The translations under genes were made by a program, and so were the position numbers. Source: Rhyacichthys aspro (Eukaryota > Chordata > Actinopteri > Gobiiformes > Rhyacichthyidae). From it: a stretch of 64,000 bases of DNA. A model generated the notes under the pieces. That model saw nothing but the letters and a program-made list of their open reading frames with translations. It did no database searches and was not told where the DNA came from. Every line of letters starts with the position of its first letter. Position 1 is the first letter of the stretch. Below are positions 1 through 13,449 of the stretch, piece after piece. The stretch covers positions 2,036,801 to 2,100,800 of the forward strand of contig CM072161.1 in the NCBI GenBank assembly GCA_036850595.1, written 5' to 3'.

Positions 1-544
1 ACTCTGACTCATAATTGATCATGGCAGCACAAACACATTTATTTAGTTCAATCATCTGTGCTTTTTTTGTTTTTAATTGGATTTCAGTTACTCTTGTATC
101 CATACATATACATCAGTTTTTACAGTAATTTTCACTGTCTATCATAACTACATGTTTCATTAAGATGACGCTGTGAAATGTATAACAGATAATATCATCA
201 TAGTCTTTATGGCACTACCCGTTACAAAGTGCTTTGATGGCTGTAATAAATTAAAAGTCACAAGAACCTATAAAACAGTTGAATATAAAAGGCTGAATGA
301 AACAAAGGTCAGTTCAGAAAAGGTTGTGTTAAAGGTTTGTTTAAAGAAGAGATTTAATAAAGAGCTCTGAGCCACCCCACAGTACAAGATTTTAAGGGGT
401 TCACACTTGTCATCATGTCTGGGTCAGAATATTACTGCAGTTCAATGATATAAGGGGTCAACACTCAAACAGTTTTGGTATGATCTAAGCAGGAAGAATC
501 AGAGCCTAATAAGATATGTGTGATTACAGATTAGGGGTGTATGG
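1..544. other. Intergenic, no feature recognised
   Basis: AT-rich sequence with only short chance reading frames. No splice-bounded coding segment or known repeat was recognised. Confidence 0.5.
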
Positions 545-945
545 TGGCACAGCATGTAGCACTGCTGTCTCACAGAACAGGGTCATGGGTTTGATCTCCG
601 GGCAGCTGGTCTTTCTGTGTGGAGTCTGCATGTTCTCCTTGTACTACTGTGGACCATAGTGTTGAGCAGAATTCTATTGTATTATAGTGCTTACACAACA
701 CATGCTTACATATATTTATACTTACGTACCAGGTAGGCAAGTTCCTGAATCTTAAAATGTCCTATAGTGAACGAATGTGAGAGTGAATGGTTGTCTTTCT
801 CTGTGTCTCCAAGTGGTAGCTGTGCAATCATCCAGGATGTAGCCCACCTGAGGTCCAAGGCAGCTGGGATAGACCTCAGCCCCAGGGGACATATAACAGG
901 ATAAGCAGTATGGCAAAACTAATCTTAGCACATTACTGTATGTGT
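545..945 (+). repeat. Dispersed LINE-tail-like repeat, interrupted copy
   Basis: This stretch matches the repeat at 27080-27425 in the same orientation. Shared blocks include a 'ttctgtgtggagtctgcatg' type segment near 612-632, a 'gaatgtgagagtgaatg' block near 773-790, and a 'gctgggatag' block near 861-880. This layout is familiar from teleost L2-like LINE 3' ends and related SINEs. About 80 bases at 655-735 have no counterpart in the other copy, so this one has an insertion or was rearranged. Seen: the shared blocks. Inferred: the family. Confidence 0.65.
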
Positions 946-1737
946 TTAGTGTACTGTCTCCACCTGACGCCAATGTGGCAACAACTCAAATTGTGAGCGT
1001 AAACTGGTCATTTACTTTTGGAAATGACTATTGCAGCACCATAAAATATAAGATTCATTTAAAATATATCAGCTTAATTATGCAGTAGCATTGTTTCATC
1101 TTAGCGACTTAATGATGTGCCTGTTACTCAGACGTGTGCTACAGTCCAGAGACAAAGTGAGTAGTATTTGATGCACAGTGGCTGCCACCTGCTCCCGAGC
1201 TCGTCCTACGCTTTGTGAGTCTGGTCCTATAGCCGTGTTTGAAGCACACGGATCAGTGGAGTGGCTCCCTGCTGAGCCATGTGCCCTCGTACGTTACAGC
1301 AGCAGTCTGCAGCTCCAGCAGAGACGGGCTTGCTGTTTACTCCACTCTGACTGTTTACTCTCTCGGTGCACTTCATTTGGGCAGCACTGATCAAAGCCAG
1401 GCACAGGCAGGTAGGGCGCACAGGTCGTTAGCTGGGAGTAAGTGGGTTTTGGGGACGGAGCAGACAGATGCTGACAGCTGATAGCCAATGTTGGCGTCAC
1501 AGCAAATAAATGAGAAAATAGCACTGTCTGGAAATGGCTTAACATTCAGAACCATGTCTGCAGAACAAATATGATCCTCTGGCACAGACTGCAAATCACT
1601 GTTTTAGTGAGAAACAATCATTCCTCCCAGGCTCAGAAGAGTGCTTTTCAATTCAGGAGAGAATTTAAATACATATATATTTTCCACAAATAAGATGATA
1701 ATTAATATTTTCATTTTCAGTTCAAAACACAAAGAAA
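946..1737. other. Intergenic, no gene recognised
   Basis: Several overlapping 60-80-codon frames on both strands around 1178-1594 show no family resemblance and no splice structure. They look like chance frames in a locally GC-richer patch. Confidence 0.45.
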
Positions 1738-1896
1738 GGGGCGCCCCGTGGCTCACCTGGTATATACCATACCATATATCTAGGAGACCTTGGTTTAATT
1801 CCAGCTTGGGTCATTTCCCCAATGTCATTCCCCTCTTTCTCTCACCCTGTTTCCTATCTGACAATCCTATGAAATAAAGGCAATAAAAGCCAAACA

Positions 1897-1898
<2 letters not shown>
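1738..1898 (+). mobile_element. tRNA-derived SINE, plus-strand copy
   Basis: The copy begins with a ggcgcc-type head and a degenerate A-box-like segment (gtggctcacctggtat, near 1747-1762). A decayed B-box-like segment (ggtttaattcc) lies near 1791-1801. The body (gggtcatttccccaatgtcattcccctctt) is shared in inverted form with 2045-2206, and the copy ends in an aataaaggcaataaaa tail. This layout matches tRNA-derived SINEs common in percomorph fish genomes. It runs directly into the CA microsatellite. Confidence 0.75.

Positions 1899-1958
<60 letters not shown>
1899..1958. repeat. (CA)n microsatellite
   Basis: An almost perfect run of about 29 CA units sits between the two inverted SINE copies and abuts the A-rich tail of the first. 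Confidence 0.98.
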
Positions 1959-1960
<2 letters not shown>

Positions 1961-2044
1961 GAAAGTGAAAGTGAATTCATACACAGGCATCTCACAATCT
2001 TTATCAGTTACAATGGTATTCATAAGTATTTGTACACATTAGCT

Positions 2045-2206
2045 TTTTAAAAAAAATAAATAAATAAAATTTGGGTGACTTTTTGGAAATGTGGTTAGAG
2101 AGAATAGGGAATGACACTGGGTAAATGACCCAACCAAGGCTCGAGCCCGGGTCTCACGCATGCTTGGGCTTATGCACTGCCTGAGCTGCCAGGGGCGCCC
2201 CCCACA
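2045..2206 (-). mobile_element. tRNA-derived SINE, minus-strand copy
   Basis: Read on the minus strand it starts with ggggcgcccctggcagctca near 2205-2186, has a clear B-box-like gggctcgagcc near 2147-2137, then the body gggtcatttacccagtgtcattcc, and ends in an A/T-rich tail near 2050. It is the same family as 1738-1898 but in the opposite orientation, so the two form an inverted pair about 90 bp apart. Confidence 0.75.
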
Positions 2207-4194
2207 CATTAGCTTTTAATGAATGAAGTAAAAGATAATCATTTCATATTTAATAACAGAAAACCAGTTGTACATAAACACAATATCAACCTTTAATTAA
2301 AGCTGTTATAATTCAGGTGACTTTAGTGTTGTAGTGTTGTTTACCATTAACAGCAGTCTCTTTCAGAACAGGGATGTAATAGAATAGTCAACAGTGTTAA
2401 TATGGTGATGAACTGTCTGAGCTCATGGAAATGTTCGTGGACTATTTGAGGGAGATCTGAAACATGTACTTTATGTAATAAAGATTCAAACTTTGTCACT
2501 CTTGTCCAAGGGCTTCAGTTTCTGCTTCATAACATTCTAAATGTTTCTAGACACTAATAATTAATTATTTAATGAAGCAATCTCAGATATAAATATGTCT
2601 CCCACAAACATGCTGCTGGCTTATGTACCTCCATGCATGTGCAGTGGTGTTGGACAAACTATAATGGTTAAATCGTCTTGAAATTCTGATTGTTAGCTTT
2701 ATTGGATCAATTGAGAATCATTAAAAAATAGTAACAATGCCCCTCCCTTAAAGTCACAGGGAGTAACAGGGTAATGAAAAATAGTATAGATTGTTGCCAT
2801 TGTGCCACATGTATTATTACATGGGCAGCACAATTTTAGAAAGAAAAAAAACATGCAACATGCAATGTGGAATAAATATTTTGAATATTACAATAATATT
2901 ATAAATATTATCTGCAATATTTGTATGTCTTTGTACTGGAAGAGTATTACATTAAATAAGATTTTTTTTAAGTGTATACATTTTGGCATCAGATGTTTGA
3001 TTACAAACTGCTAATGGCACCAAAATGAGGGTCCTTAGGCAGGATTTTGCATAGGGCCCTGGTGAAGGAAGATGATACAACAAATCAAATTAAATAAATA
3101 CAAAACAAAACACAGAGGATACCACTGCAAGTCTGTGGAAAATGTATTAAACTCAAACATATATATAGGAGTAACACAGATGTTAGAGAGTTAAGAGTTT
3201 GTGTCCTGTTCTGGGAGCTGTGTCCTTGCTGCTGTCACTGGCAGCGTCCACAGCCTCTGAACAACCAAACCCCAGCGCTGTTCTCCTGACGTCGCACACA
3301 GAGAACATCAGAGGAGCCGGGAGTGCCTTTTCTCTCCACATAGTCTTCTACCGTCTATGGGATGTAGAATATAGGTGCAAACAGCAGCCAGACTTTACAT
3401 GACAGGTCGACAGAAACACACAGGACCCTGTACTGAGGAGCTGAACCTACCACAGATCTGTCTGATCCCAGTTGACAAAACTAACAAGAGAAGTCCTCAT
3501 AAGTGGTATAAACAATCAAGTTATCAACTCATTCATTTGATTTCTCTTTGGAGCTTTATGCACGTTCATGTGAAACAGGCCAGACATGAATGCAGACAAA
3601 ATGATTTCAGTTTCATAAACTGACAGTATTGACAAATAAAACAGTTCCAGCTTATTTGTCAAAACCGATCCATCTCCTGTCTGGAACTGAAAGTGTATCA
3701 TCATTTTTTCATGAAGATAAAATTTGATACAAGCCGAAAACACAGGTCTAAGCCCATATTTAGAGGTACACTACGATGATGTATTCCAAATTCAGACCGA
3801 CAAGACTGACTGACTGACTAGCCTGATGGTTTAACCTGATCTCAACCATTTAACTTGAATGCCTAAACATAACCATACACAGGGAGTACTAAATAATAGG
3901 GACCTTCGAATAAACTATTTAACCTCCTCTATTCAACTTCTCCAGACAAAGGAACACAGACTCAAACAGCCCGTCTGACTGGCTAACCCTAACTCTGGGT
4001 GGGCACGGGATCCCATATAAAACAGTCCAGTCTTCCAACTCTATTAAGGAGTCAGGCTGAAATCAAACTATCTTAACCCAGGAGTTTTTAACTAACAAAA
4101 CAGTTTATCACTTAGAGCTAACATATCTGAAGGAAGCTAAACTAATGGAATGGAGAAGCACAGGCAGAGTGATGACCAAAATGATATCACTACA
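2207..4194. other. Intergenic, no gene recognised
   Basis: About 2 kb of AT-rich DNA. A 67-codon frame at 3199-3402 opens with a hydrophobic, signal-peptide-like stretch (GAVSLLLSLAAS), but no family is recognisable and nothing supports expression. A short gact run lies near 3803-3818. Confidence 0.45.
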
Positions 4195-4648
4195 ACTACT
4201 AATAATAGTACATTTTATTTATATTGCACTTCACATTTGAAACAAATCTCAAAGTGCAACAGAGAGTGTAAAATAATCTAAAAAAAAAAAAAGAGTCAGG
4301 TGGTCAGGCAGGGCATTCCACAGATGAGGAGCAGCAGCCTCAAAAGCCCTGACACCCATCGTCTTCAGCCTTGTCCTGGGGGTGCACTAGCGGTGCATTT
4401 GGCCCGATCAGGTTCTGGAGGTGGTGTGAGGAGTTCTGTGAGGTAAGTGGGGGCGTCACTGTGCAGTGATAGGTGTGGAGGAGGAGTTTGTACTCAGTGA
4501 GGAGGGGAATGGGGAGCCAGTGAAGTGTGCGGAGGATGGGGTGATGTGCTCATATTTCCGCACCTAAATCAGCGCTGTTTTGTACATACTGGAGCTTTTG
4601 GATGCTCCTGCCAGGAATCCTGATGAGGAGTGTGTTACAATAGTCCCG
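4195..4648 (-). mobile_element. L2-like LINE fragment, ORF2 C-terminus and 3' end
   Basis: On the minus strand, 4648 to about 4295 gives degraded protein pieces typical of the reverse-transcriptase C-terminal region of L2-type LINEs. These are DYCNTLL at the start, IQKLQYVQNSA shortly after, and LWNALPDHLT near 4325-4295, in shifting frames. Downstream on that strand, 4290-4195 has a short A/T-rich segment with the 'gcactttgagattt' and 'aaataaaatgtac' style ends common in fish LINE 3' regions. The copy is 5'-truncated, frameshifted and dead. Confidence 0.75.
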
Positions 4649-7600
4649 CATTAGAAAGCACAAGTCATGGAATGATTATGTGGTACTTTCCAAAACAAAA
4701 TAAAATGATGACATTTATTCAGGAGAGCTATTTGTTTAATTGGGGTTGTTTGATTGCACCAAAAATGAACATTTAAACCAGAATTAATTATGGTTTGACT
4801 TAGAATTCAGTTTTGTTCTCTCCGCTCACTTCATTTTTCTAAATCAAGATAATGAATGCTGACATTGTTTCTGTTTCACCTTAAGACTCATTATGCTGCT
4901 TCATCTCATTTCAGTTGATGTCTCATATTGAGGACTGACCCGTGCCTCTCATAACAACCTTTTTGGGGGAAGTGTGTATGTGCTGCCCTGGCCAATATCA
5001 AATGAAAGTGTGAACAGTTTCATCTTCTGTTTTAGTTCTCACAAACAAGTAAGGGGCATGTCTTTTCACATTTACTTAAACTAGTTTTCTTTTGTGTCTT
5101 GCTAAATCTGACTGAGACTAATGTAAGATTAAATGAAACAGATTTGTTTTTTGTTTTAGTTTTTTCCTCTTTGAGTTTCTGCAGTCACATGTTTTCCTTC
5201 CTGTGAACGTGGTCACACTGAGCAGATGGAGCGCTGCTAATGTGTGTCAGTGTAAAAAACACAGGTGACACTGAGTGGGTGAGCCATCTCTGTCTACACA
5301 CCATTTATGTTCTCTAGAACCTGTAATAAAAGCTCTCTGTGCCAGCGGGGGTCTTTTAAGTCACACATCATCAGACAGCTGAGGAAAGCCTGCATATGTG
5401 GACGCGTACATGTAGCTTCAGTAAATAGATGATAGAGAAAGAGATAAAGGTTGGCTGAGGGGAGCAGGAGATGTTGATATTCAAAATTATAGATACCTTC
5501 AAACCAGCTCTGTGTAGTTTATACTTTAATAATGTGTGGTTGGACACAGAGTGGACTAAGTAACAAACAGGAAGCAAACCAAAGCACTGTTCACTGAGGG
5601 TAAAGCAAGTGAAACAAAAGGGACCATCTTCTGACCTTTTTCCACAACCAGTAAAGTATTTGGTCTTAAAGAGTATTCATTCTTTCATAAATATCTGCAT
5701 GACAGAATCAAATGTCTTGTTTAAGAATTTAAGACTCTCAGGAGAAAAGTGAGACAGTTTGTTCTGGATGAGCAGGAGCCAGTGTTGCACATAATATGTC
5801 AGTGCTGGTGCAGGCTGCTGGGAAACTACTGTATTTTCTCTTGCACTCAGTTGTTTATGTCATCCTGCATTCATCCAGAGCTGTTGTGGCCACTCACTCA
5901 CCACAACAGTCAATGAATGTATTTATCATGAATCCATTTAACATGGATAGTCTAGTTTGTTGGTTTAGGCGAAGCTGGTTCTACTCCGAAGGGAGAACTC
6001 TGACAGAAACCCTGATGCTGTGGCTGTATCGGTCGTGTTTTTCTTACACTGTGACAGTTCAGTCCCTGTTCACTCATTTGTTTGGATATTTTTTGTCTCT
6101 GTTGCAGTAAATGTGGCAAATAACCCATGTCTATTGTCTATGAGAATTGTGCAGTCACAAGACCTAGCTGTTTTTTAAAAGCACATCAACATTTATGGCT
6201 GTTGGACAGCAACAGTTTGCAGTACAGTTCAGTCCATGTCACTCGACTGATTTGATACACGCTCAGTTCATCAGCAGCTTCAGAAACCAGCCTCAGTATC
6301 TGTCCCTATTTATGAAATCAGAATCAGATTTTTCGGATGACAACAATGGGATATAGTACTTATATGTGTGCTCAAAACAAGATCAGAACACATGAACATA
6401 CAAATCAAGAGGGTGTAGGGAGTTATTTTAGAATGGTCCATAGACAAATAAACCCCACACGTGTTAAAGCGTTGTTTAGAAGGTTGTTTAATTTGACAAA
6501 GTACATTTTCAAAAAAGGCCAGACCAAATGAAACTCTGGCAATGCTCTACCTTCAGTCCCAACTGAATAAGTCAACTGTCATGAGAATAAATGTATGATT
6601 TGGAAATCCATGTAATCCTTCATCCATCTGGCACTGTGATGTCGGAGCTTTCTTCTGTCAAGCATTTTCTTTCAATAGATGGAATATGCAGCTTTTCCAG
6701 TAGAGTGGGTTAGGATATATGTTGTCTAAACATATCTTAAAACCTACCCACACACAGCTAGAATGCCAATTTGATTTGTACACTTTGATATATACTTGTA
6801 GAACATTGATATCCCATGTATCCTTAAATCTTGACAGAAACAGATACTGATTTGAGGGAATTGGTTGGAAAAATACTGGCTCCTCTTTCTGCTCTGAGGA
6901 TTACATTGTGTAACATTCTGATTTGATTTTAGGGGGATAAGAGGCCAGTCACAAGAAGCCTCTGATCACACATGGAGATATTTCTAGAGCAGCTCCGATG
7001 ACGCCTGGCAGCACAGATATCTGAGACGAGAGAAAACATCAGCTGTAAATGTCAGGGATTGTGTCAGCGCCTCCCAATCAAAAGCACCCTCTTCAGCCGA
7101 GACTTACCATTCCACGCAGCGCTCCACAGCCACACAGCCCCAGATCCATCATGGCGCAGATAGAACGCTCGCACGGACAGCTGCCTCCACAGACATCACT
7201 GCGTCTCTATTTCCACATATATCCTGGAATCTGAAGAGGCACTACAGGGAATAAACTGGCTCAGAAAACCTCAGGCAAAAGGAAAAGTATATTTAAATAT
7301 GTTTAGAAAATGTATGGAAGACAAGGGTTGACAGAGCCATCATTTTACCCAGTGTTGTGACATTGTGTTTTTGTTCCAAGTACGCTACACAGAGGATCTT
7401 TATTTAAATATACTGCCACATTATCTCTCACACTCTTTAACTTGTCTCTAAGCTGCTTTAATAAGTTAATTTCCCCGCTGTCACATCAATAAAGTTTATC
7501 TTATCCAAGGGCCTGATTTGCTAAAGCTTTGCGTGTACTAAAACAAAAGCTGAGACGATAGTGTGCAAAAAACAGAGCAAAATGATTTTCTGCGTATTAG

Positions 7601-8812
7601 CACCTGAGATAAGTCTTTCCCACAAAAGCAGGAGCGAAGAACTGTTTTTTTCTCCAGTCCTTAATAAACACATGCTAAATCCAAGGCAGAGAAAATGCAA
7701 ATGAAACAGTTTAGGAAAGAATGTTGTTGCTTGTGCAAATATGAAAACCCTAAGCATATGAATGTGAAGCATCTAATAAATTATGTCATAACCAACACTA
7801 TGATAAAATACCCCAAGTCTGGTTTATTTAGTGTTACTTTTTAACTTTTGATTTAGCAGTTAATGAATTATGAAAGCTTAAAATGTATTGTTCCATTAAA
7901 CAACAGTCTGTACCCAAAACACTATTTTTAAAACGGTACACACTTCTTTTATTACTGTCATATGGCTAACTAAAGTGCTATTTACATTGCAAAGATTCTA
8001 TTTCCAAATGTAATGTACCTACCTGTAAAATGTATCCATGCTATTGCCATAATCTTTCCTATTTTAGACACATTTTATTAACAAGTGTCTGACATAGATT
8101 ACATGAAATGATGAGTCATTGTTTGAGTCTGTCATGAGAACATTCTGAAGCAGACTGAACACAGTGTGGTCTTCAGACATGTGCTTGATCCAACTGTGAA
8201 GGGATGAGTGTAGTGTGGGCTGATTTTAGAGCACAACTAACCATCTCTATATCAATTAGACATTCTGAACAGCACAACAGGTCTCCTCACCCTCTGGGTC
8301 TGTCAAAGGGCCTTTTTTCCTCTCTGCTGTCCCCATTGTGCTTGCCTACGGGACATTGATGGGTTTTCTTTTGTAATGTGACTTGAGATGACTTTTTATT
8401 TTACAAAGTAATTGGCACTATTTAAATATGAATTATTTGGAGAATTAGAGATAGTTCTACAACCTGGAGGCACACATGTACTTGAACAATGGGGCAAGAG
8501 ACTGGCTTCTATCTGCCAGGAAGATTTAGATGTTGCTGCTAAAGCCGCAGTAGAACTCTTACTTAGAATACAGGCAATATCAAGCCCTACACATTTTACA
8601 TGGATATACGCCCAGATACACCAAATAAAAATGACTGAAACAAAATTCATTAAAAGAGTTAGCTTTGCTGCACAAGTTAAGTAAGAATAAAACTGAGTTT
8701 AGCCAAATAACCAACAGCATTAACAACCAGGACCTGTTTAATCAACCTGGGTGTGTAGCCTAATGTTACTGCAAGTCATTACTTTAATAACATATATGTA
8801 TTTAAATTATTT
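4649..8812. other. Intergenic, no gene recognised
   Basis: About 4.2 kb with only short chance frames, the longest 104 codons at 5796-6110 with no recognised family. The segment near 6950-7240 is more GC-rich and less repetitive than its surroundings and could be a conserved noncoding element, which cannot be tested here. A 'caataaagtttatcttatcc' stretch near 7488-7506 resembles a LINE or SINE tail. Confidence 0.45.
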
Positions 8813-8834
8813 GAGGAGGAGGAGGAGGAGGAGG
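8813..8834. repeat. (GAG)n microsatellite
   Basis: A run of about seven perfect GAG units. Confidence 0.95.
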
Positions 8835-11225
8835 TAAAAACCACTAACTGCTGCTGTGTCTCAAATGGCTGCTGTTCTAGGGTAAAACCAAACTGCGCTG
8901 CATACAGTGGAGCTTCAGGTTAGCTAACAGTTTGTTTGACCCACAGCAGAAAGTATTTGTCTTTCTTTGTGACAAAACTGGGTTGAATTAATAGCATGAG
9001 TATTATGAGCATTTTAAAGATGATATATAATCTTACAGAGGCATAGCAGTCCTATCACAGGGCTACAGGTATTATTTGGTAAATGATGATACACTGAACA
9101 ATGACTGTTGGTTTGTAATTTCCAATTTCTTGTGACCCAAGTTAATGCTGATGGTGTTCATGGGATATTTAGTAACCTAACTGGGTTTAGTAATATATGA
9201 ATGACCATAAATGCTCAGGGTTATTTCAACTGGACTCTCCCCTCCTCATTTTTTGTGTTCGTACAGGCGAAGAATATATATATAAAATGGTTTTACTAAG
9301 AAGTGAGGGAAAAAACGAACAAAGATAACAAACACATGAGCCGCCTGCTTTGGGATGACGGTGTTTATTGCCCAATTATGAAACTACAGTTATTCAAACA
9401 TGTAAGCAACTTAACTAAAGTGAAGTACATACAGTTTTGGAGAGTATGAGACTTAAGCTCCAGCTGACCATGACACCATATGGAGGTCTCCTTGTGTGGT
9501 TGGAATGAGGGATTAGGCAAGGTAGGCGTAGTTTGTTTGTAAAAGGTGTAGGGTGTGGGCTCACTGTCTGTCAAGCAACAGGTCACAACTGCCATTTTTC
9601 CAATGTGTTGTAACACCTTAGTCCAGTTAGTAGCTGTCTGTCAGCAAATAGCTTAGTAATTGAACAAAGTTTGGTGTGCATTTGTCCTACCTATATCCCC
9701 TATCAGTCAGCCTTGCGTCCTATTTATGCTAAACCCTCAAGACAACACACACACAGCCTTCACAAATATGTAAAAAATGATCAAATGTTATGTGCAATTG
9801 TAAGTTTCAGTGTCAATAATCCCACAGTCCTGACGACAAAAACAATATACTCTGTTTCAAACAGGCTATGCAATATACAAAATTCAACAACACATGTGCA
9901 GTGCATTGTTTAATGTCCATTTGATTTAAAGTCTTTTTTTTTCTTGTCAGTGTTGGTCCTCAGTGAACAGTAATATCTCCCTGATGACAGGAGAAAGAAC
10001 AGTCTGCTTCTGTATCTTTTGATGTATATGTCCTACACTAAGGAGGGTGGTCCTGGTAATGCTATAAGCCCTCCAGCATTATTTTTGCTGTCCATTTATG
10101 TGCAGACAAATTTGCATTATTGTTATTGATTACAGTAAATAGCCTACTGGTTGTAAGAGAATTGTGGGTGCGTTGGAGCTGAGAAGTATTAGAACACAAT
10201 GATGGACTGAAGTTTATTACCACCAACAATACAGGACTGGAGACAGCTGAACAGTCAACACAGTGTAGTATTGAACATTCAAGTACGGATATGCTTTCAT
10301 AGGACTGAGTTAATAAAACCTAATAGAAGGTCAGTGCCAAGAGATATTCACTTGATAGGGCCCAAGGTTGGAGACGAGTTATCCTACAGATGTCTGAGTC
10401 TGTCTATCTAAGATGAGTCATAACAATGATTAACATGTTTGTGTGACTTGTATATGTTGCAGCATATTTAACAGGTGGAGTTCTTGTTTTTGTGCCTTTT
10501 TGTGCTACATGCTCAACTAATACATCATTGATTTTTCCATAAATGCTGAGCTGTCCCATTTATGCTGAAGTCATCTCTTTGTCCAGCCTCTGTCACGCCC
10601 CTGGTAAAACCTTAGAGCCAGCGCTGCAACTTTTAAGATGATTTGAGACGTAAGTAAGATGGGACTGTTCTCACAATGAAAAGTGAGCATAAAAGTCACC
10701 AGAAACCACAGCAGTGTCTATAGAGAAAGATGTGTTTTATATATTTCTTCTTGGCACATATTTTCAAATAAAACTTCATAATATTTATCCTCTATTAAAC
10801 CAGAGAAATGGTTATTGTCATTAATACTATCAAGTCACATCCACATCATTCTTATCCAGATGAGTATTTTGTATATAAAATGTAAAATTTCAGCAGTTCA
10901 ATGCATTGTATTTAATCTGTGTAGTCTGGGCTGGAGACAGAATCTTTGTTGTTGCTCCATGAAATAAATCTACATACAAAGGTCCGCTGGTCACACTGTG
11001 CTGGTTGTAATATGACTTAGAATTGCATTTTGTGCAATGAAAGCAAAAAAAACATTCCTTTTTATTTCCTTAAATGGCCAAACACATTTAGAGGAAACTC
11101 CGACTTGTAGGACTAATTGACCTTGTGTAATAAACATTTACTTCAGCTATAAAAACGTGTTCTCAAAAATACTTTAGACTGTTTAGTTTTTATAAATTTT
11201 GAAAAATTAATTTCCATCGTACGCC
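8835..11225. other. Intergenic, no feature recognised
   Basis: AT-rich sequence without splice-bounded reading frames or recognised repeats. The frames at 9365-9616 and 9671-9913 resemble no known family. Confidence 0.45.
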
Positions 11226-11502
11226 GCCATTGTTGTTGACATTGCAATGCATTCTGGGTAATGATGTCTAACGGCAGTCGCGAAATCTCCTCTTTTGATC
11301 ACCTGGAAAGCAGTGAAGACTTATGTCACTGTTCTTGTTGCCCTTCAATTGAAAATTGCAACCAAAAGCCAAGCAGTGCGGCATTGTTTCCACCGTTGAA
11401 GACTATCTAAGAGGAAACGTTGCCCAAACAATGTAACTTTACCTTGACGTTCGTCTCAGCTGCTCAAAGTCCCAGAATGCATTGCGCAGGTAAAACAATG
11501 GC
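11226..11502. mobile_element. Short foldback element (MITE-like)
   Basis: A left arm at about 11226-11252 (gccattgttgttgacattgc then aatgcattctgggtaat) pairs with a right arm at about 11471-11502 (cccagaatgcattgcgcagg then taaaacaatggc) in inverted orientation. The spacer of about 220 bp has no convincing reading frame. Non-autonomous DNA transposons with such arms are common in fish. The family and exact ends were not determined, and the element may extend beyond these bounds. Confidence 0.55.
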
Positions 11503-13449
11503 AACTTCCATAGTCAGAAAAGGTAGTAAACATATACAGTACAGTACATAAAGTAATTAGGAGTTTTCAAGTGCAATTAACAATGAATTAGTAGAATAGG
11601 ACAATAAGAACATATTAAGCCCAAAAAGTGCTAATAGTCAGGGTTCCTTTTAAATAATCAGGAAGAGTGACGTCCATTTCTCCAGGTAACGAGCTCATTA
11701 CAATAGCTCCAAAAAGGAAGAAGGAACTGTTTCTGACATTCTGCTTTTTCCTCTTCTCTGTTGTAGCCTACTGGGAGATGGTGCCTGTTTGCCATACTGA
11801 AAGTTTTTCTTGATAGCTTTTAAACATTTTGTCCAATCTGAATTCATTAGTCTTGATATAACAACCAAGACAGTGGCCACAGTGATTCCAATAACACATT
11901 GACATTCAATCTGGTGTAAAAATCAAGTGGATCTGACTTTCATTACAGTTTTTTGTAATTGCTTAGACTCTAAAGGCACAGATTTCAAAACCTGACACCG
12001 AATGAACAAAAGGTCATCTCAGTGGCACAACTATACATACATTTTCACACTTTTTGCAAAAAGTTATGTTAATCCTCTCATGCCTCATGCACAAGCAATT
12101 CAGCTGCACTCAGCTCATCTCAGTCCTGAACCTTCCTGATGCGGTGCGTAATAACGGTGTGGCCGCATGTGTCTGTCCACGTCCTCCACAAAGCTCCACT
12201 TCAGGAACCAGCCTGACAATTACTTTGCTTCCATTTTCTCTATTTATGTTTTTCTCTGTTTATTTATTTTTTGTGGTTTCCCTGTAAAAAGACATACAGT
12301 AGTTAGTGCTGGAATTTCTACTTCCTCTGTTTTATCAACAGGCATTACTTCCTTGTTGATATTGGTGGAGACCAATGAGAGCATCGACTTAACTTAAGAC
12401 ATAGCCACGTGACTGGCCAAAGCTTCTGGTATGTGCTGAACACCCTCATCTATTAAAATCCTTCATAATAAAGCCTTTTTCTTCTTTCTTTTTTACAGAT
12501 GATTCCTATTACAATATGATATAAGTGATTGATTAGAAACAGAAACTTGAATATAAAATATATTTCTTTTTAATGAGATATGGAAGAATATAAATGCTTA
12601 GACTATCTGTAAAGCAACACATCATCATTGCCCCCTTTCCAATGTAAGATTGTTCTAGTATCCCAAAATAAAAACTACTTTATACCTATTTATAAACCAT
12701 TATAAATGCTTTATAAGGGGCCAATTTTTGTGGGATGATTTTTTTCATCTCCTTTCTAACGCAGATACAGCCTCGGAGCAGCTGCTTCCTGTTGCTTTGT
12801 CAAACTAATCCATGTGGACGGCTTTTGTTTTCCGGCCACTGATTTCACACTGAAGGCTAACACAACTCTTACTCATCACTCTTAAAATACTGTCTTAAAA
12901 GTTTTATTGAGGCTGAAGGTGACAGCTCATGTCTGTAGCCAGACCACTGCAGAGAGCACCGCAGCCTTCACAAACGTCTGTCTCTGTTAATGAAGCCCTC
13001 AGACTGTCCTCTCATGTGAGTGCAAACTGTTTAAGGTCCCCAAAGATAAGAATACAATGAATTATAGATGCATTTTGTTTCAAACTTTTGTTTCAATAAC
13101 GATTGTGATGGTGTTTGTGAGTCTGTCAAACACAATGACACTTCCACCAAGCAACACAGAAAATAATCATCTATGTTTTATGAAGACTGTGCTGATGAAA
13201 AATTCAGCTTTCCTTTTTCAGACTCTAAATTGTCACATTGTTTTGTGGAATAAGTCCTGAAGTTTGGAGCTGTAGGGTCGAGGTCAGGTCTTATTTACTG
13301 TGAGCTGAAGGTACCCACAGAATCACACAACTTTAGCCTACACGGGGCTTTAAAAATGCTCAAGTCTGGAAAAGCTATGTTATGATATAGCCTTGGCCAG
13401 GAATCTCCAACTGCCTCGCTTTTGTCATCCGAGTAATCCATTGTCTAGT
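11503..13449. other. Intergenic, no gene recognised
   Basis: No coding exon or repeat family recognised. The segment at 12760-13020 is locally less AT-rich and non-repetitive, so it is a possible but untested conserved noncoding element. Confidence 0.45.

Noticed and set aside
1811..2023. 70-codon minus-strand frame rich in Cys-Val
   Set aside because: It is simply the CA microsatellite translated.
1738..2206. A- and B-box-like blocks as functional tRNA genes
   Set aside because: No intact cloverleaf or acceptor stem; the flanking body and tail identify SINEs.
3199..3402. 67-codon frame with a signal-peptide-like start
   Set aside because: A single short frame with no recognised mature domain, splice sites or promoter.
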